Assembly: GCA_003648395.1 (NCBI GenBank) | Contig: QMPB01000247.1 | Coordinates: 1 to 6,700, forward strand | Source of the DNA: Bacteroidota bacterium | Lineage (GTDB): Bacteria > Bacteroidota > Bacteroidia > Bacteroidales > UBA1556 | DNA length: 6,700 nucleotides | Reading direction: 5' to 3' | Shown: positions 5,604-6,700 of the stretch, in pieces | How the letters are laid out: each line of letters opens with the position of its first letter | How positions within the stretch are numbered: the first letter of the stretch is position 1 | Translations under genes and position numbers: made by a program | Notes under the pieces: generated by a model | The model's database searches: none | Seen by the model: only the letters and a program-made list of their open reading frames with translations | What the model was told of the DNA's origin: nothing

Positions 5604-6700
5604 ATGAAAAAAAAACAATGGATGCTATTAGCTTGCTTTACCATGCTCCTAGCCTTTTCATGTAATGATGACTCAACAGTTAAAACTGTTTCCAATCAAA
5701 AACCTATTCAAAAGCAAGCAGTTCGCTATAAGCAATACATTCCAACAGATAGCAATATTTCGAATGGTATTATAGTAATATTAGACCCTCATTCGAAGCC
5801 TCAACTTATTATGGACTCCCTACACACCTATGCCGACAACAATCATATGGCATTAATAGGTATTAAAGATGTGGAAAATGGAGTTAGAGATTATATAAGT
5901 ATTATTGACAGAGATTTGACTCATTTTATTTCCACAAGCAAAACATCCAGAAATAAAATATACATGATTGGATTTTCTGGCGCTGCTCGCATGGCAGAAT
6001 ACTTTGCCTATTCTCATAAAATAAATGGCCTTATAATGTGTGGCGCTGGCATGAATCGTAAGAATCAATTGCCATTCCCTACAGTTCTTATAGCAGGAAT
6101 TAAGGATTTTAATTTTTTGGAACAATACTATGATTTAAATGACAAATTATCTTTAAATAAAAATCTTATCTCTTTTGTATTTGACGGCCCTCACCAATGG
6201 CCACCAGTTAGTTATATAAGTGTAGGAATTAATTTTCTTATTCACAGGGGAAAAGGTGGAGATGACAACCTTTCATCACATTATGAAAACCAATCAGAAA
6301 AATACTTTGCCAATAATAACTACTATTATGCTGTAAAATCAATGGAAATAGCATATAAGTTTAAGAACTACGGCTCCGATAAAGACATTCTTAAGAAGTT
6401 TGAAACATTAAAGCAAAATAAGAAAGTGAAAAACTATTATCGACGTACTGATTTGTTTTTAGAAGAAGAGCTCAACCGATATAAAGATCTTACAAGAAAT
6501 ATAGACGTACAGAAGCTAAAATGGTGGAAAAATCAGATAAACTATATTAATAGCAGAAGTAATAAAAAAGATCCCATATCAGCCAGTAGTTATGCAAGAA
6601 CAAAAGCCTATATAGGTTTAGTAACATTTTCGAAGATAAACTTATCACTTTCAGGAAAAGAAAATGCAGAATCCCTTGATAAGTACATCAGTATATACGA
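5604..6700 (+). CDS. Lipoprotein alpha/beta-hydrolase with C-terminal helical region, 3' end outside the window
   Basis: ATG at 5604 opens a frame of 365 codons that runs off the right edge. Residues 1-20 form a type II signal peptide (MKKKQ, hydrophobic stretch, LAFS|C20). After Cys20 comes N-D-D, resembling the acidic lipoprotein export signals that send Bacteroidota lipoproteins to the cell surface. Residues about 54-215 fit an alpha/beta-hydrolase: strand IIVILDPHS (56-64), nucleophile elbow G123-F-S125-G-A with Ser125 as nucleophile, likely acid Asp168 in GIKDFNF, and His197 in DGPHQWPP. Related hydrolases usually have G-F-S-G-G-A-R; here the second of these glycines is Ala127, still a small residue. 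An esterase-type activity is likely but the substrate is unknown. Residues about 225-365 are charged, Tyr-rich and helical, perhaps TPR-like. An in-frame ATG at 5574 would add ten polar residues before the signal peptide and is less likely. Transcription is divergent from the split surface-protein gene. Confidence 0.85.
   Translation, partial: MKKKQWMLLACFTMLLAFSCNDDSTVKTVSNQKPIQKQAVRYKQYIPTDSNISNGIIVILDPHSKPQLIMDSLHTYADNNHMALIGIKDVENGVRDYISIIDRDLTHFISTSKTSRNKIYMIGFSGAARMAEYFAYSHKINGLIMCGAGMNRKNQLPFPTVLIAGIKDFNFLEQYYDLNDKLSLNKNLISFVFDGPHQWPPVSYISVGINFLIHRGKGGDDNLSSHYENQSEKYFANNNYYYAVKSMEIAYKFKNYGSDKDILKKFETLKQNKKVKNYYRRTDLFLEEELNRYKDLTRNIDVQKLKWWKNQINYINSRSNKKDPISASSYARTKAYIGLVTFSKINLSLSGKENAESLDKYISIY

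Noticed and set aside
5853..6125. 90-codon minus-strand open frame
   Set aside because: Antisense to the hydrolase core, covering the Ser125 motif region, and without its own supporting signals.

Overview
The window looks like AT-rich chromosomal DNA from a member of the Bacteroidota. The evidence is a type IX secretion (T9SS) type A C-terminal sorting domain, N-terminal signal peptides ending in S|Q, a lipoprotein whose acylated cysteine is followed by N-D-D, A-rich start regions without Shine-Dalgarno sequences, and TAnnTTTG-type -7 promoter elements. No RNA gene, CRISPR array, insertion sequence or complete mobile element was seen. The genus cannot be told from this window.

Layout: positions 1-5018 hold minus-strand genes for large exported surface proteins. 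Reading in the direction of transcription (from high to low coordinates), 5018-3168 encodes a signal peptide, a WD40-like beta-propeller and the first part of a beta-helix. Positions 3201-1141 encode the rest of the beta-helix, a helical region and the T9SS sorting domain. These two frames are almost certainly one gene of about 1,292 codons split by a -1 frame shift at a run of six T. The run forms the heptamer T TTT TTA in the upstream frame. After a 70-bp gap with a weak terminator-like hairpin comes a second exported repeat/propeller protein (1070 to the left edge, incomplete).

Positions 5019-5603 are an AT-rich divergent intergenic region. It contains one GC-richer island next to the start of the frameshifted gene, an AT hairpin, and candidate -7 promoter elements on both strands.

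Positions 5604-6700 (plus strand, running off the right edge) encode a lipoprotein with an alpha/beta-hydrolase domain (predicted Ser-Asp-His triad) followed by a helical region.

Taken together this is a cell-envelope locus: T9SS-exported surface proteins on one side and a probably outer-membrane lipoprotein hydrolase on the other. No shared pathway can be shown from the sequence. The most notable point is the split gene: the upstream piece has the signal peptide and the downstream piece has the sorting domain, so neither piece alone should be exported and anchored normally.
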